Source: JAFGQE01 sp046484775 (GTDB lineage: Bacteria > Bacillota > Clostridia > DUPQ01). From it: a DNA stretch of 18,910 bases. Shown one piece after another: positions 7,025-14,490 of this stretch. Where the stretch lies: the NCBI GenBank assembly GCA_046484775.1, contig JAWOIG010000013.1, positions 1 through 18,910 on the forward strand. The letters run 5' to 3'. The notes beneath the pieces are model-generated. The model saw only the letters and a list, made by a program, of their open reading frames with translations. It did not search any database and was not told the DNA's origin. Position 1 is the first letter of the stretch. Each line of letters opens with the position of its first letter. Both the position numbers and the translations under genes were made by a program.

Positions 7025-9364
7025 ATGGAAAACAGAACTGAATTTGATTGCGATACTCATGCATATTGGTGCGGTGATAATGAATATATTGACTCCGGCA
7101 GGAAATTCGGCAGGTTTTCTGCCGACGGCAGGTCATATATCATCGAAGACCCGAACACGCCCAGGCCCTGGATCAACTATTTGTGCAATGATAAGATTGC
7201 CAGCGTTGTTTCAAATCTGGGCAAGGGCTTCATATGGTACAAGTCATCCTTGCTTAGGATAACCAAGTATGATCATCCGACCGATTATCTTCCCAGGGAT
7301 TTTGCGGACGGCCGTGATATCTTTGTTGAGGATACTGTTTCGGGCGAGAAACTGAATCTCTTCCGTGACTACGACAGCTTAATCTGTGAACACGGACTTG
7401 CGGACACACAGATAAATATAGACATAAAGGGCCTCAAGTTTGTTTTTAGAATATTTGTACCGAAGGAAGACCCTTGTGAATGCTGGGTCATTACATGCAC
7501 AAACAAAAGGGAAGAAAAAGCTATGCTCAGGCTTACAATGAGCCAGAAATGGTCTGTGGCAAGATTCGGGATACATACCGCGGAAGGCGGAATTCCTTAT
7601 TTGTCAGAACCCGGGAAAAACCAGACTGTTTCAAATGGAAGAAAATTCATCGAACTGCATACAGACAACCCTGAGCTTCCGGTTGCTGTTCATGCCTTCT
7701 TTATTTCGCCCGAAGCAGTTTCAAGCTTTTTCGAGAAGGATGTGAAAATTCAGAACGATGGCCGGAAATTCACTTTCATAGAATCCGGTCTTACGGCTGA
7801 AGTTGTCATCGGTAAGGATGAGAGCAGTACCATCCATGCGGCATCCGGTGCCGATGAGGAGGTTGAAATCTTCAATATACTTATAGATAAATATTCGGGA
7901 CCGTCGGAATATGACAGTGAATATACAAAGGTTGACGAATACAAGAATGAGCTGGCGGATAGAAACACTTGCAGCCTGCCTGACGGCAATATGGAAAAAT
8001 TCCTCAATACATGGCTGAAGCATCAGCTGTTCCTTACTTTCCGATATGTAAGAAGCGGATATGTGGGGTACCGCGACTCACTGCAGGACACCTGGGGATA
8101 TCAGCTGGTTGAGCCAAAGCTCACAAAGCAAAGACTCCTTCATATTCTTTCCCATATGAAGAAGGATGGTTCATGTCCCAGGAACTTTTCTCCGTTTGGC
8201 ATTGAGGACAAGCATGACTGCAGAAATTTCATGGATTCAGCTACATGGATCGGGATGAGTCTGACAGGATACATAAAGGAAACCGGGGATGCCGGGATTT
8301 TAAATGAAAATATACGATATCTTGACGACACCTCCCCGGATACGGTGGAAAACCATGTATGGAAGGCTCTTGATTTGTTGTATGAAAAAAGAGGGCTGTA
8401 CGGTCTTTGTCTTATCGGCGAGGGAGACTGGAATGACGGCATAGAAGGAATAAGCATTAATGGACCCGCCGTTTCCGTATGGCTTACGATTGCGGTCTTT
8501 CATTTCCAGAACCTCATGGCGGATTTATATGATTATCTGGGTGAAACCCTTAAGGCAGAGTTGCTCAAGGAAAGATCCAAAATTTTAAAGCATAATATAA
8601 ATGAACATGCATGGGACGGCGAGTGGTATGTGTATGCATTTTCAGGCAGGGGAAATCCGATAGGATCTCATCTTAACGATGAAGGGAAGATACACCTCAA
8701 CTCCAATACCTGGGCTGTGTTTACGGGAATTGCCGAAGGTGAAAGGATTGAATCGGTAATGAATTCAATTGACGAGCATCTGGAAACATCCCTGGGGCCG
8801 GCGTTGCTGTCTCCACCATATAAAAATGATGGAGAAGAAGTAGGCAGGATCGCGAGGCTTGAACCCGGAACCTTTGAAAACGGATCGATATACAAACATG
8901 CCGTTGCATTCAAAGCTTTTGCCGATATCAAATACGAAGATTACAACCGGGCTTTTAGAACTTTCATTAACGTTTTGCCGACCAATCCTTTGAATCCGGA
9001 TTGCAGGAGAACTTCGGAACCTTACTGCCTGGGAAACTATTATTGCGGTCCTTCCCATGAGAGGTTTGGGCAGAATTTCTTTTCCTGGTTCACAGGAAGT
9101 CCTGCCTGGCTGCTTAGAGTCGGATATGATGAGATACTTGGTGTTGAAGCTGATTACGAGGGGTTGAGGATAAATCCCTGTGTCCCGGACGATTGGAATG
9201 AATACAGTGTAAAACGGACTTTCAGGGAAGTTGTGTATGATATTCATTTCAAAAGGACAGGCCATAAAGATAAGGGAATATGGATTGACGGACAAAAAAC
9301 CGATTCGGATATAATCAATGTCAAAGGATTGAAAAATGTGAAGGTAAAAGTGAACTACACATGA
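7025..9364 (+). CDS. GH94-type disaccharide phosphorylase
   Basis: This is a cytoplasmic inverting phosphorylase of 779 residues. GH94 hallmarks in order are WCGDNEYIDSG near the start, GYRDSLQDTWG at 348-358 (substrate-binding Arg and Asp), GEGDWNDG at 465-472 containing the catalytic Asp, NGSIYKH at 619-625 (phosphate-binding His625), YCGPSHERFGQNFFSW at 673-688 and FTGSPAWLL at 689-697 (phosphate loop Thr690-Gly691). AGGA at 7014-7017 supports the start. Together with the preceding enzyme it would convert a beta-linked disaccharide plus phosphate into glucose 1-phosphate and a free sugar. Context predicts laminaribiose. However, the length is nearer to cellobiose, chitobiose and cellobionate phosphorylases (about 780-820) than to the characterised laminaribiose phosphorylases I recall (about 900), so specificity is open. 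Confidence 0.88.
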   Translation: MENRTEFDCDTHAYWCGDNEYIDSGRKFGRFSADGRSYIIEDPNTPRPWINYLCNDKIASVVSNLGKGFIWYKSSLLRITKYDHPTDYLPRDFADGRDIFVEDTVSGEKLNLFRDYDSLICEHGLADTQINIDIKGLKFVFRIFVPKEDPCECWVITCTNKREEKAMLRLTMSQKWSVARFGIHTAEGGIPYLSEPGKNQTVSNGRKFIELHTDNPELPVAVHAFFISPEAVSSFFEKDVKIQNDGRKFTFIESGLTAEVVIGKDESSTIHAASGADEEVEIFNILIDKYSGPSEYDSEYTKVDEYKNELADRNTCSLPDGNMEKFLNTWLKHQLFLTFRYVRSGYVGYRDSLQDTWGYQLVEPKLTKQRLLHILSHMKKDGSCPRNFSPFGIEDKHDCRNFMDSATWIGMSLTGYIKETGDAGILNENIRYLDDTSPDTVENHVWKALDLLYEKRGLYGLCLIGEGDWNDGIEGISINGPAVSVWLTIAVFHFQNLMADLYDYLGETLKAELLKERSKILKHNINEHAWDGEWYVYAFSGRGNPIGSHLNDEGKIHLNSNTWAVFTGIAEGERIESVMNSIDEHLETSLGPALLSPPYKNDGEEVGRIARLEPGTFENGSIYKHAVAFKAFADIKYEDYNRAFRTFINVLPTNPLNPDCRRTSEPYCLGNYYCGPSHERFGQNFFSWFTGSPAWLLRVGYDEILGVEADYEGLRINPCVPDDWNEYSVKRTFREVVYDIHFKRTGHKDKGIWIDGQKTDSDIINVKGLKNVKVKVNYT

Positions 9365-11301
9365 AGAGAGAAATGAAAACCAATAAAAATAAGATGAATA
9401 AACCGGCAATATTCCTTGCATTTGCTTTTATAACTGCTATTGTTTCGTCATGCAGCATATATGAAGGGGATATTGGAATTCCATCGACTTTGCCTTCCGG
9501 TACTTCCCAGGCAACACAGACTGCGCCACAGGAATCAGAACCGGCAAATATTGAAAAGAAACTATACTCAGTGATGACTGAAGAAGAAATCCAAAATGAA
9601 ATCAATATGCTGATTGAATCAATGACAATCCTTGAAAAAGCATCACAGATGCTCCAGGCGGAAAGGGCTGCGGTTTCAGTCGCTGAACTTAGAAGCTATC
9701 CCCTTGGCTCAATACTGAGCGGCGGCGGCAGTGCGCCGGGGGATGGAACGAAAGAAGACTGGAAGAAACATATAAGTTCATTGCAGACATCCATCATGGC
9801 AAAGGATCCCAGGATTCCACTTCTTTATGGCATTGATGCAGTACATGGCAACGATCATGTTGAAAATCCGGTGATATTCCCTCACAATATCGGACTGGGT
9901 GCGGCAAACGATGAAATGGCCATGGCCGAATACGGCAAGGTTGTTGCCGAGGAAATGAAAGCAACTTATGTAAACTGGAATTTCGCGCCGTGCATTGCGG
10001 TAGCCTTGGATCCACGATGGGGCAGAACATATGAAAGCTTCTCGTCTGACGGCGGACTTGTGGCCAGACTGTCATTGCCATTTATGTCGGCTCTTCAGGA
10101 AAACGGGATAGCCGCCACTGCCAAGCATTATATCGGCGACGGGGGAACACTGTTCGGTACAGGTCAGGGCGATTATGATATAGACCGCGGGGACGCGCAG
10201 ATGACCGAAGAAATGCTGAGGGAATTATTCATGGAACCGTATGAGGTTTTGGTTTCTTCCGGGGTTTATACGGTCATGGTGTCTTTTTCAAGCTTCAACG
10301 GACTGAAGATGCATCAGAATGAATATCTTATAAATGATGTTCTTAAGGGTGAGCTCGGCTTCAAGGGATTTGTTATTTCAGACTGGGAAGGTCATCATGA
10401 AATTGATTCGGATGATTATGACACACGGATTGCGATTGCCGTTAATTCGGGAATTGACATGCTGATGGAGCCATTTGAATGGGAAAAAAGCATTTATTCT
10501 ATAGTAAAGGGCTATGAAAATGGCACTATTGCCATGGAAAGGATAGATGACGCTGTTGGCAGAATCCTATGGGTTAAGATGAAATCAGGCGTTTTTGACA
10601 TGGTATATGATGAATGGGAATTTGAGATCGGGTCTGATGAAAATCGCAGGATTGCCCGGGAACTTGTTGAGAAATCCGCTGTTTTGCTGAAGAACAACAA
10701 AGGATTGCTTCCTCTTAAAGAAGGAACGAAGGTCTTTATTACAGGACCTGCGGCTGACAATATCGGGGTTCAATGCGGAGGCTGGACAATTGAATGGCAG
10801 GGAAAGCTCGATGAAAAAGGGATTGAAATAGCTGAAGGAACAACATTGCTTGAAGGACTGTCGGAGCTGGCATCTGATATGAAGATTGAAATAATTACTG
10901 ATGAAGATAAAATAAGCGAAGCTGATGTTGTGATTCTTGCAATCGGTGAAAAGCCATATGCGGAGGGATTCGGCGACAGTTCATCCCTTTCCATTGTTTC
11001 GGATCATGCTCTTGATGGAAATTATTCCGCCATACAGTTCGCAAAGACCTCAGGTAAACCTGTCATAACCGTCATATATGCAGGCAGAAATGTCATGATA
11101 ACAGAATTCATTGACGACTGGGACAGTGTTTTAATGGCTTACCTGCCCGGAACCGAGGGATTGGGAACAGCAAACTTATTGACGGGAAAAGCCGACTTTA
11201 CCGCGAAGCTCCCGATGCCTTGGTACAGGGAGGTTGGTGAGATTGGGAAAGATAAACCGGAACTGTTGTTTGAAATCAATTATGGATTGTCATACAGATA
11301 A
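9361..11301 (+). CDS. Surface lipoprotein exo-beta-glucosidase, GH3 (plant ExoI-like)
   Basis: This is a 646-residue lipid-anchored GH3 enzyme that removes glucose from non-reducing ends of beta-glucans. The signal peptide ends in lipobox VSSC (Cys31), followed by a Ser/Thr/Pro/Gln linker to about 65. The TIM-barrel domain has IDAVHG, KHYIGDGG (Lys255, His256) and nucleophile Asp341 in SDWEG. The second domain carries GGWTIEWQ (473-480) and acid/base Glu535 in GEKPYAE, the layout of barley beta-glucan exohydrolase ExoI, whose two clamp tryptophans correspond to Trp342 and Trp475. ExoI-type enzymes accept beta-1,3, beta-1,4 and other linkages. The start overlaps the previous stop (ATGA); internal ATGs at 9373 and 9394 are alternatives, the last giving a more standard signal-peptide length. 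It is the last gene of the tight operon. Confidence 0.92.
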   Translation: MKREMKTNKNKMNKPAIFLAFAFITAIVSSCSIYEGDIGIPSTLPSGTSQATQTAPQESEPANIEKKLYSVMTEEEIQNEINMLIESMTILEKASQMLQAERAAVSVAELRSYPLGSILSGGGSAPGDGTKEDWKKHISSLQTSIMAKDPRIPLLYGIDAVHGNDHVENPVIFPHNIGLGAANDEMAMAEYGKVVAEEMKATYVNWNFAPCIAVALDPRWGRTYESFSSDGGLVARLSLPFMSALQENGIAATAKHYIGDGGTLFGTGQGDYDIDRGDAQMTEEMLRELFMEPYEVLVSSGVYTVMVSFSSFNGLKMHQNEYLINDVLKGELGFKGFVISDWEGHHEIDSDDYDTRIAIAVNSGIDMLMEPFEWEKSIYSIVKGYENGTIAMERIDDAVGRILWVKMKSGVFDMVYDEWEFEIGSDENRRIARELVEKSAVLLKNNKGLLPLKEGTKVFITGPAADNIGVQCGGWTIEWQGKLDEKGIEIAEGTTLLEGLSELASDMKIEIITDEDKISEADVVILAIGEKPYAEGFGDSSSLSIVSDHALDGNYSAIQFAKTSGKPVITVIYAGRNVMITEFIDDWDSVLMAYLPGTEGLGTANLLTGKADFTAKLPMPWYREVGEIGKDKPELLFEINYGLSYR

Positions 11302-11319
11302 GCGGACAGCTCTTTCGCC

Positions 11320-11374
11320 GGTGCAAGCATCTGATGCAAAAGTTGAAGACATGGCCCGTTTCATTGCACCTTTT
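11320..11374 (+). terminator. Weak stem-loop after the GH3 gene (possible attenuator or terminator)
   Basis: GGTGCAA at 11320-11326 pairs with TTGCACC at 11364-11370, followed by TTTT. The 37-base loop contains a smaller palindrome GCATC-T-GATGC at 11327-11337. The stem is only seven pairs and the T run is short, so full termination is doubtful. It lies in the 111-base gap between GH3 and the dehydrogenase, the first sizeable break in the operon. No convincing promoter was seen in this gap. Confidence 0.25.
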
Positions 11375-11412
11375 CAGGGAAAGACTGCCAATATTTTTCA
11401 GGAGGATTGAAA

Positions 11413-12144
11413 ATGATAGATATCAAGGGTAAATGGGCACTGGTTACAGGTGCCAGCCGCGGCATTGGATATGAAGCATCGGTTTATCTTGCCGAAAAAG
11501 GATGCAACCTTGTACTTCACGGCAGGAATGAAAAACATTTGGAGAAAACCTATTCCGAGGTGAAGGGATTTGGTGTGGATGCAAGGATCATTGGAGCCGA
11601 CTTGAGCAGTCCAAAGGCAGTTGACGATATGCTGAATGAGATTGACTCATGGGATTTTGACATAGAAGTTATACTCAATAACGCCGGCATAATGACTTCT
11701 TATCATTCTGATTTTCATGAAACCCCTGTAGAAGAGTTCAATATCAGCTTTCAAGTCAACTTGATAGCTCCTCTGATTATTTGCTACCACTTTCTGCCGA
11801 AGATGAAAAACAGGGGATTCGGAAGAATAGTCAATACAACAAGCGGCATTATGAATACTCCGGAACTCGCAGGGTATTCGGGAAGCAAGGCGGCGCTGGA
11901 CAAATGCACCAAGGACATCGGCACGAGGTACGAGGGTACGGATGTGATGATTAATCTTGTTGATCCGGGTTGGCTGAGGACCGACATGGGCGGGAGCCAG
12001 GCTCCGAACGACGTGAAGAGTTCGATTCCCGGAGTGGTTATGGGGGCGTTCCTCGATGATAGGAAAAGCGGAAGAATAATAAGGGCGCAGGAATACTCGG
12101 GAATGAGCTTGGAAAACGCTGTCAGGCTTTTTCAGAAAAAGTAA
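11413..12144 (+). CDS. Short-chain dehydrogenase/reductase (SDR), substrate unknown
   Basis: This is a classical SDR oxidoreductase of 243 residues, the usual length, with a single Rossmann domain. The cofactor motif TGASRGIG is at 12-19 and NNAG at 89-92. The catalytic residues are Ser144, Tyr155 and Lys159 (YSGSK). His37-Gly-Arg39 after the second strand is compatible with NADP(H) preference, which is only suggestive. ATG 11413 is chosen because AGGAGG at 11400-11405 is seven bases upstream; the in-frame TTG at 11407 is too close to it. The aldo-keto reductase follows after 13 bases, so the two are co-transcribed. They may process a sugar or aldehyde related to the upstream pathway, but nothing in the sequence names the substrate. 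Confidence 0.9.
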   Translation: MIDIKGKWALVTGASRGIGYEASVYLAEKGCNLVLHGRNEKHLEKTYSEVKGFGVDARIIGADLSSPKAVDDMLNEIDSWDFDIEVILNNAGIMTSYHSDFHETPVEEFNISFQVNLIAPLIICYHFLPKMKNRGFGRIVNTTSGIMNTPELAGYSGSKAALDKCTKDIGTRYEGTDVMINLVDPGWLRTDMGGSQAPNDVKSSIPGVVMGAFLDDRKSGRIIRAQEYSGMSLENAVRLFQKK

Positions 12145-12157
12145 ATGAGGATATATT

Positions 12158-13099
12158 ATGAAATACAGAAAATATACAAAATACAGTACAGATGTATCTG
12201 AAATTGGATTCGGAGCATGGCAGCTTGGTAATGTAGAGGAATGGGGCAAAATGTCGGACCGGGAAGCTGTGAATCTTGTCCATAAGGCGCTTGATGAAGG
12301 TGTCAATTTCTTTGATACTGCGCCAAATTATGCAAATGGCAACAGTGAACGGCTTCTGGGGGAAGCCCTTTCCCATACAGACCGGGGGAAAGTTGTCATA
12401 AGCACGAAATTTGGCCACTGGGCTGATGGACATACGGATTTCAGTGCCAAGGCCATCAGGGAGTCCGTCAATCAAAGTTTAAAGAGACTTAAAACGGATT
12501 ACGTGGACTCTGTTCTGTTGCATAACCCCGGAACGGATATGCTGGACAGAAACAAATGCGAACATTATGAAATACTTGAGGGATTGAAGGATGAAGGGAA
12601 AATTCTGGCATACGGAGCATCCCTTGACAAGGCTTATGAAATAACCTCGTTTTTAAATAACACCGGGGGCGAGGTAATTGAGGCGTTTTTCAATATATTT
12701 CATCAGGACAGCAGGTTCGCATTTGACCTGGCCGGAGAGAAAGAAACAGCGGTCATTGTGAAAATACCTCTTGATTCGGGGTGGTTGACGGGAAAATACA
12801 CAAAAGGAAGTTCCTTCGGCGGAATCAGGTCAAGATGGTCTGAAAAGGATATTCATGATAGGGCGGCGCTGCTTGACTTGATTGGCAAATATCCTGAGAA
12901 GGGTCAAAGTCTCGCTCAGTTTGCAATCGGGTTCTGTCTATCTTACGATGCTGTTTCAACCGTAATACCGGGGGTTAGAAACATTGAACAGCTTGAGATG
13001 AATATAAAAAGCTCAATGTATGATATTCCCGGAAGAGTCATTGCGGAGCTGGAGGAGCTTTTTGAAATGACAATCAGGCCAATGAACCTGCCATGGTAA
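12158..13099 (+). CDS. Aldo-keto reductase (AKR), substrate unknown
   Basis: This is a soluble NAD(P)H-dependent oxidoreductase of the AKR superfamily, 313 residues, a TIM barrel of normal length. The full catalytic tetrad is visible: Asp53 and Tyr58 (FFDTAPNYANGNSE), Lys84 (STKFG) and His122 (VLLHNPG). The C-terminal cofactor-binding region (VSTVIPGVRNIEQLEMN) is also present. TGAGG at 12146-12150 is seven bases from the ATG. It follows the SDR by 13 bases, so the pair likely catalyses linked steps, perhaps oxidation and reduction of the same sugar skeleton. The gene ends before a convergent repeat region. The substrate cannot be assigned. Confidence 0.92.
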   Translation: MKYRKYTKYSTDVSEIGFGAWQLGNVEEWGKMSDREAVNLVHKALDEGVNFFDTAPNYANGNSERLLGEALSHTDRGKVVISTKFGHWADGHTDFSAKAIRESVNQSLKRLKTDYVDSVLLHNPGTDMLDRNKCEHYEILEGLKDEGKILAYGASLDKAYEITSFLNNTGGEVIEAFFNIFHQDSRFAFDLAGEKETAVIVKIPLDSGWLTGKYTKGSSFGGIRSRWSEKDIHDRAALLDLIGKYPEKGQSLAQFAIGFCLSYDAVSTVIPGVRNIEQLEMNIKSSMYDIPGRVIAELEELFEMTIRPMNLPW

Positions 13100-13121
13100 C
13101 CGGCCTTCCAATCGCATAAAA

Positions 13122-13149
13122 AAGCGTGTCAAAAACCTCTGGGGTTATT
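13122..13149. repeat. 28-base direct repeat, copy 1
   Basis: The unit starts AAGCGTGTC and ends GGGGTTATT and is identical over 28 bases to the copy at 13190-13217. With the following bases it can form an imperfect hairpin: GTGTCAAAAACC at 13126-13137 against GGTTATTAGCAC at 13143-13154, nine of twelve pairs. It lies 23 bases after the aldo-keto reductase stop, in a gap between convergent genes. Confidence 0.9.
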
Positions 13150-13189
13150 AGCACAAAATATTCTGTAATCGAGGGGATATTTCGCACAG

Positions 13190-13217
13190 AAGCGTGTCAA
13201 AAACCTCTGGGGTTATT
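13190..13217. repeat. 28-base direct repeat, copy 2
   Basis: This is a perfect match to the copy 68 bases upstream. Similarity continues loosely beyond the repeat (CACAA followed by ATATT in both copies), so the original duplicated unit may have been longer. It ends nine bases before the 3' end of the leftward regulator gene. Confidence 0.9.
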
Positions 13218-13222
13218 GACAC
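13194..13222. repeat. Palindromic hairpin within repeat copy 2
   Basis: GTGTCAAAAACC at 13194-13205 and GGTTATTGACAC at 13211-13222 are inverted copies with eleven of twelve matches around a five-base loop (TCTGG). No T run follows on either strand, so it is not a standard intrinsic terminator. It could still shape the 3' ends of the two convergent transcripts, or be a REP-like or mobile-element-derived palindrome. Confidence 0.75.
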
Positions 13223-13226
13223 AATA

Positions 13227-14357
13227 TTATATGCTGGCTGTGGATTTTCGTACGACAATTTCAGCTTCTACGATATATTCCTTGGGTTCGCAACCCGGAT
13301 TATTGATTTTTATGAATAGTTCCGATGCGGCAAGCCGGCCTATCTGCCGGGCGGGCTGGGCGACAGTGGTCAGGGGTACCGGCAGATGCGCCGCATAGGG
13401 CAGGTCGTCGAAACCCGTTATGGAATAATCCGCGGGAATTGAAATGTCCCTTTCAATTGCAGCTGAAACAAGTATTGAGGCGATATAATCATTTACCGCA
13501 ACAATTGCAGTGGGTCTTTCGGCGAGGCTTATTGTTTCCAGCAAATCAAACAGATAGTTGCAGGCCCGTATGCCAAATACCGCACCGGGCATATAATCGG
13601 CAGGTATCGACCGGGTATCTTTTTCGGTTCCATAGAGATTCCTATGAAGCAGCGGGACTCCATGGTCAATATGAGCTTTGCAAAACCCCCGGTATCGCTC
13701 TGTTTCAGATGATATTTCAAAAACCGAATAGCCCAGGAAAATAATCCTGGTGTGCCCTGTCTTTAGTAGATGACTTGTCATGTCATATGTGCCTTTTTGG
13801 TTGTCCGTCCATACGAGTGAAGTGTCAAGTCCCTGAATTTTCCTGTCAATCACCACAAAGGGATATCCGGAAATCAAAAGCTTGCTGTACAAGTCCATAT
13901 TTGCCTTTGGTTCGACGGGATAGGCAATGAATCCGGCGGATCCCCGCGACATTATTTCCAACACCAATTCCTTTTCAAGTTCAGGGCTTTCAGATGAATT
14001 GTGGTAGGTTACGAAATAGTCGTTTTGCATCGCGACTTCCTCGATGCCTTTGAGGATTTCGGAAGAGAAATCACCCTTGGAGGGAAGGATAAGGGAAATG
14101 AAATCATGGTTGCTGTCTTTTGTGGAGCCCTGATGCATGTTTTTCACATAACTTCCACTTCCCTTGACGCGTCTGATCAATTTTGCCCGCTCCAGTTCCT
14201 TGAATGCTCTGCTGACCGTTATCCTGCTTACACTAAAAGTCTGTGCTATCGCATTTTCGGATGGAAGCCGGTTTCCGACCTCGAGTTCGCCGGAAAGGAT
14301 CTTTTCCTTATAATGATTGAATATCTTTTCGTACAAAGGCGTTTTGTTATTGCTCAT
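13227..14357 (-). CDS. Transcriptional regulator, GntR-type DNA-binding domain fused to a LacI-type sugar-sensing domain
   Basis: This is a 376-residue repressor-type regulator. The N-terminal winged helix is GntR-like (PLYEKIFNHYKEKI, then LPSENAIAQTFSVSRITVSR at 31-50). From about residue 85 to the end it has a periplasmic-binding-protein-like effector domain of the LacI/GalR kind (starting FISLILPSKGDF, later GFDDLPYAAHLPVPLTTVAQP). This is the architecture of AraR. The frame stays open to 14549, but Met at 14357 is chosen because GGAGAG at 14363-14368 lies just upstream on the minus strand; Met at 14360 is a close alternative. It is divergent from the symporter gene, with a palindromic operator in the shared gap, so it probably controls that pair and itself in response to a sugar. 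Whether it also controls the glucan operon cannot be seen here. Confidence 0.93.
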   Translation of the reverse strand: MSNNKTPLYEKIFNHYKEKILSGELEVGNRLPSENAIAQTFSVSRITVSRAFKELERAKLIRRVKGSGSYVKNMHQGSTKDSNHDFISLILPSKGDFSSEILKGIEEVAMQNDYFVTYHNSSESPELEKELVLEIMSRGSAGFIAYPVEPKANMDLYSKLLISGYPFVVIDRKIQGLDTSLVWTDNQKGTYDMTSHLLKTGHTRIIFLGYSVFEISSETERYRGFCKAHIDHGVPLLHRNLYGTEKDTRSIPADYMPGAVFGIRACNYLFDLLETISLAERPTAIVAVNDYIASILVSAAIERDISIPADYSITGFDDLPYAAHLPVPLTTVAQPARQIGRLAASELFIKINNPGCEPKEYIVEAEIVVRKSTASI

Positions 14358-14378
14358 CATTACTCTCCATATCGCGGT

Positions 14379-14407
14379 TTGACATATTGCATTGCTTTTG
14401 CTATACT
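14379..14407 (+). promoter_or_regulatory. Sigma-A promoter for the symporter operon
   Basis: TTGACA at 14379-14384, a 17-base spacer and TATACT at 14402-14407 form a near-perfect housekeeping promoter reading toward the symporter. Transcription should start near 14414, giving a leader of about 77 bases that contains the operator palindromes. Confidence 0.8.
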
Positions 14408-14416
14408 CGATTCTAA

Positions 14417-14461
14417 TATGATATAGCAACATTATTATATCATAAAATCTGATATAACAAT
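14417..14461. promoter_or_regulatory. Operator candidate: two overlapping palindromes with three half-sites
   Basis: The left palindrome is TATGATATA (14417-14425) with TATATCATA (14436-14444), perfect nine-base arms ten bases apart. The right palindrome is ATTATTATATCA (14431-14442) with TGATATAACAAT (14450-14461), eleven of twelve matching around seven bases. The middle half-site is shared. The block lies just downstream of the rightward promoter and covers the likely leftward -10 box, so a bound regulator could block both transcripts. That the divergent GntR/LacI protein binds here is inference from position. Confidence 0.65.
14434..14439 (-). promoter_or_regulatory. Probable -10 box of the regulator gene
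   Basis: The minus strand reads TATAAT here, about 75 bases upstream of the regulator start. A weak -35-like TTGTTA lies 15 bases further upstream. The box is inside the shared half-site of the operator, which implies autoregulation. Confidence 0.4.
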
Positions 14462-14490
14462 AAAATATCCGCTTAGAAATGAGGGCGAGT

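Noticed and set aside
8765..9421. A 218-codon minus-strand open frame
   Set aside because: It is antisense to the conserved GH94 C-terminus and the GH3 signal peptide, with no recognisable protein features.
11647..12306. A 219-codon minus-strand open frame spanning two genes
   Set aside because: It is antisense to the SDR and AKR genes, both of which have complete catalytic motifs and good ribosome binding sites.
13122..13217. Possible short CRISPR array
   Set aside because: There are only two repeat copies, with one 40-base interval, no cas genes in the window and a palindrome extending beyond the repeat unit. A REP-like or duplicated hairpin explains it better.
13194..13222. Bidirectional intrinsic terminator
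   Set aside because: The stem is strong enough, but no T run follows on either strand, so the standard terminator signature is missing.
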